Assembly: GCA_001661515.1 (NCBI GenBank)
Contig: LUVW01000010.1
Span: 330,103 to 386,180 of the forward strand
Direction: 5' to 3'
Source: Capniomyces stellatus
Lineage: Eukaryota; Kickxellomycota; Harpellomycetes; Harpellales; Legeriomycetaceae
Length of the DNA: 56,078 nt
Position 1 is the stretch's first letter, and the number at the start of each line of letters is the position of its first letter. The notes below the pieces were generated by a model, which saw only the letters and a list, made by a program, of their open reading frames with translations, did not search any database and had not been told where the DNA came from. Below, one piece after another: positions 53,247 through 56,078 of the stretch. A program made the position numbers and the translations under genes.

Positions 53247-54409
53247 TTATTTTTTGTTCATTCGGCGTGACTTCCCTAGCCTAGGCTTCTTGGAACCTAC
53301 TTTGGCTGAAGCACCGCCACCACCACCGCCATACTTCATTTTCTTTGAATCAAAACCGCTCAAGTCGTTAGTGCTTTCAGCGCTATTGCGCTTCTTTCCC
53401 TTTTTAACACCACCAAAGCCATACCGTGTGTTTTTAGCCTGGCGCTTTGGATTTGGGAGCGGCTTTCCTTTGCCTTTAGCAGTGGTTTTGCTATTTGGTT
53501 TTCCGTTCTGGCCCTTGAAGTCATCGCCAATAGCAATGTCAAACTCGTCGTTAGGGTCATTAACATCGTTTGAATTTCCACGGCGTTCTATTTTAAGTTG
53601 GTTTCATAATAGAAAAAAACGGTTACTTTTTTTGTTTAGGTGTACTAATTAGATTGACGCAAATATAATATGCACCACCAATAGATGTAAAATTCGACAC
53701 AATCCCAATAAAATCAGTCTTCAAATGTACAACTTGTCATGTTTGCGGCTCTAAAATATCAAATAAGCTTACTTCTTTTTAATGATTCGATCTTGTCTAG
53801 AGTCTCCTTCTTCTTGTCTTGACGTTCTCTAATCTTTTCGTTTTGTACCTTCTTTCCGAATTTGCGCAATTCACGTTGACGCTTAGCATCCTCAGACTTC
53901 TCAATAGACTTGTGTTCATTAAGCATTTTGATCCTAATCTTTTCCATATGCTCGTCTGATTTAACCATTTCTGCAAAGAAATCGTCTGGACGGCTAAATG
54001 GCACCTTGGCAGCCAACACATTTTTCTTTCCGATTTGAGCTGCCTCCAAAACCTGCTGATAAATCGCAAGCTCAAGCTCAAGATCATTTTCAACATCTTT
54101 GATTTCAACTGGAACTGTGCTTGTGACTGAACATCTTTCTATCCATTCCAGGTTGCTGGGGCTCAATTCTTTTATAAGCGTCAGAATTGCCTCCTTTTCG
54201 AAGGCATACTTTTTACCAGCTTTCTTTGGATCCTTATCCGCCTTAATGGACTCTAATGCTGCTAATTCAAGCGCTGCTTCTCTTTCCTCCTCACTGTCAT
54301 AATCCTCGCTATCAATATTATTTTGCTCTACCTCTGCATCACTTATATCCTTTATTTCGATTTCTTCATCGCTTGCTAAATCGTCAGACCAATCTTCTAC
54401 GTCACTCAT
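53247..54409 (-). CDS. EBP2: rRNA-processing protein EBP2 (two exons)
   Basis: Nucleolar factor for 27S pre-rRNA processing and 60S ribosomal subunit assembly. Exon 1 is 54409-53773 and exon 2 is 53587-53247, joined in phase 1 across a 185-nt intron (GTAAGC..AATAG); the product is 325 aa. The acidic N-terminus (DVEDWSDDLASDEEIEIKD) precedes the family core: WIERCSVTS, LELELAIYQQVLEAAQ, PFSRPDDFFAEMVKSD, then the coiled-coil KRQRELRKFGKKVQNEKI. After the junction (SLKRKRRGNSND) come DEFDIAIGDDF, NTRYGFGGVKKGKKRNSA, DLSGFDSKKMK and the basic end RLGKSRRMNKK. All are hallmarks of EBP2. The stop is TAA at 53249-53247, so the plus-strand frame at 53254 is a shadow. Confidence 0.95.
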
Positions 54410-55423
54410 TTTCTTTTATATTCTATTTGTAGTTTCACTTTATTATTACCCTGATCTGTTTCTTAGTCTTGGATTTAATGACATAAAAAGCAGGCTCTAT
54501 AATACTCTAGTCAACTTTTAAAATGGCTCTTACTTTATTTTTCAAATCAGTACTTTTTTTTTTCTTTGGTAAATTTATTTTTAAAATAAAGAAAATTTTT
54601 TTTTTTTACAATTTTTTTTTTTTCGATTCAATTAGAATTAACAAAAACACACATCATTGGCTGCAATTTTTACTTAATAGCCTCGCACTTTACAACTGAT
54701 TTAAAGAAATAAAGCGAATGTTTATTGGTATCGTCCAAAATCTCATCAACAAAGTACAACACTAATACCAATTGAACGGTACAAATTACTTCGCCGAACC
54801 TGTAAATCAACACCATCCAAAACTATGATTCAAATAAAGCTACTTTATAACATAATCATTGAATAAAAAAAATAAAAGGGTTCAACTTCAGCTTTGTATC
54901 TGATAACACTTTTTTAGTAAAAACCAGCAAAGAGAGACTGGATCTATTAACTAAAGGTGATACAAAAAATAATCAGGAAGAATGAGCGGGAAAGTCTTGA
55001 AGAAAATGTAAAAGAATTGTGAAATGTCTTTTTATTATTTTTAACCAACTAACTATGTTTCCACAGTTCTAAAAGAAAACGATTGTCCTTATGAATTCCT
55101 TCGGAACCAGCCAATAATTGGCCAAAGAGTAAATATAAATTAAGGTTTAAACTGACGTAGATGCACGCGTATTGGCAAAGAGAATCGGTTCAGTCGAGTT
55201 GCAAGTTTGGTAAATGTATAATAATAAACACTAGATACAACAAAGGATGGACAAGTTCAATGTAGAAAGTAGTTGCATCTCCCAAAAGAAACCTTGGGCT
55301 AGTTAGTGAGGGGAACATGTGGAAATAGCTGTAATTGCATTTGCCAGATATTCTCCAGAGTAACAAATGGCAAATGGCGAGCAACAAATAGTAGGAACAA
55401 ATGGTAAGAACACAGGGTAGAGA

Positions 55424-55479
55424 TAACAAATAGTAGAAGTAACAAATAGTAGAGGTAACAAATAGTAGAGGTAACAAAT
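55424..55479 (+). repeat. 16-bp tandem repeat
   Basis: About three and a half copies of AACAAATAGTAGAGGT (first copy AACAAATAGTAGAAGT), with related AACAAATGG/AACAAATAG copies just upstream from 55365. This explains the minus-strand Tyr/Leu-rich frames there. Confidence 0.8.
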
Positions 55480-56059
55480 AGGTCAACAGCAAGCAAAATT
55501 ACTTACTAAAAATTCAAATTGTTGGTCAACAATGTAAATATTAAAAGGGAAAAAAGTTGGAAAAAATTTTAATTAAATAAAAAAGCAGTTAAATCGAGGT
55601 AATATAAAACGCCGCCATAGTTGAGAGGAAAGTCAGTGAATTTTGTAGAACATTTTTGAAAAAGTACTGAGAATTAAATACAATTGTGCAAATAAAAAAA
55701 GTTTGCAATATATATTGTCGAGTATAATGCAATTAAGGTTGAGAAAAAAAAGCTAGTAATTGGAAATATATACATAGCCTTTTTACTATTATACTGAAAA
55801 AGAGAATTAAAAAAAAAAAAACACGATTAGGCAACAATCGGCTATTAATCCAAACATCGCGATTAAAGTAAACAGATCTCTAACGAAAAATAAAATATAA
55901 ATTGAAACGAGTAATCAGCAACATTTTATTTTGACTTTAATCTTTGAAACGAAAAAAAAAACCCAACTATTTCAATAAAAAAAAGCAAAAAAAAAAACAA
56001 GCTTTTTGATTTATTTTAGTCTGCTTGTTTGAACCTAACTGATATCACGAACTCGCCAA

Positions 56060-56077
56060 CCCCCCCCCCCCCCCCCC
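56060..56077 (+). repeat. Terminal poly-C run (18 bases)
   Basis: Eighteen C followed by T form the last bases of the window. It may be a real homopolymer or the place where an assembly stopped. Confidence 0.85.
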
Positions 56078-56078
56078 T

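Larger units (their letters stand above)
54410..56078. other. Right-hand spacer to the window edge
   Basis: EBP2 promoter side, then AT-rich DNA with poly-T runs (54590-54620), a 16-bp tandem repeat at 55424-55479 and poly-C at the end. No gene recognised. Confidence 0.5.

Noticed and set aside
53254..53652. 132-codon plus-strand frame over EBP2
   Set aside because: Antisense to the conserved second EBP2 exon and its intron.
1..56078. Transposons, LTRs, CRISPR arrays or phage-like genes
   Set aside because: I saw no transposase, reverse transcriptase, integrase or terminal-repeat pair, and no spaced repeat array; only simple tandem repeats are present.

Overview
This is an AT-rich fungal chromosome segment that ends in an 18-base poly-C run. 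I find about fourteen supportable protein genes, one tRNA gene and wide, gene-poor spacers. Conserved Leu positions are encoded by CTG (for example both Leu of the GLGL ATP-lid motif of the histidine kinase), so the nuclear code is the standard one and the CTG-Ser yeasts are excluded. Seven genes are read as interrupted by at least one small intron (89-292 nt); almost all of these start with GTA and most lie in phase 1. The glucosamine-6-phosphate deaminase is of the long type seen in animals and filamentous fungi, not the short Candida type. A multi-pass hybrid histidine kinase, an LRR-RhoGEF and low gene density also fit an early-diverging or otherwise non-Saccharomycotina fungus; that placement is tentative.

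Left part (1-18.4 kb). A possible C-terminal fragment of a gene lies at 1-75. A secreted GH17 glucanase with a Thr/Ser repeat tail follows at 2.1-3.3 kb. A GlcNAc-catabolic pair comes next: glucosamine-6-phosphate deaminase (minus) and GlcNAc-6-phosphate deacetylase (plus), divergently transcribed across 3.7 kb. Together they turn GlcNAc-6-P into fructose-6-P. A four-exon SLC1-type lysophosphatidate acyltransferase (minus) and a Trm2-type tRNA m5U54 methyltransferase (plus) complete this part.

Middle part (18.4-38.4 kb). It holds a Dbf2/Sid2-type NDR kinase (minus) with an upstream exon, the Pol III subunit Rpc11 in two exons, and the most striking locus of the window. That locus is a 3389-residue hybrid histidine kinase: six membrane segments, kinase core, a degenerate receiver-like domain, about 1,850 low-complexity residues, and a C-terminal receiver split by a large insertion. 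A three-exon verprolin/WIP (actin regulator) gene and tRNA-Thr(AGT) follow on the minus strand.

Right part (41.9-56.1 kb). It holds a four-exon RhoGEF with N-terminal leucine-rich repeats, two lineage-specific secreted proteins (one Cys-rich with a hydrophobic tail, one with repeated Cys motifs), COQ10 with an unresolved splice junction and a large internal insertion, and EBP2 (ribosome biogenesis) in two exons. RhoGEF, verprolin, Dbf2 kinase, GH17 glucanase and the membrane histidine kinase all relate to polarity, cytokinesis or the cell surface, but the sequence gives no sign of a functional cluster apart from the two GlcNAc genes.
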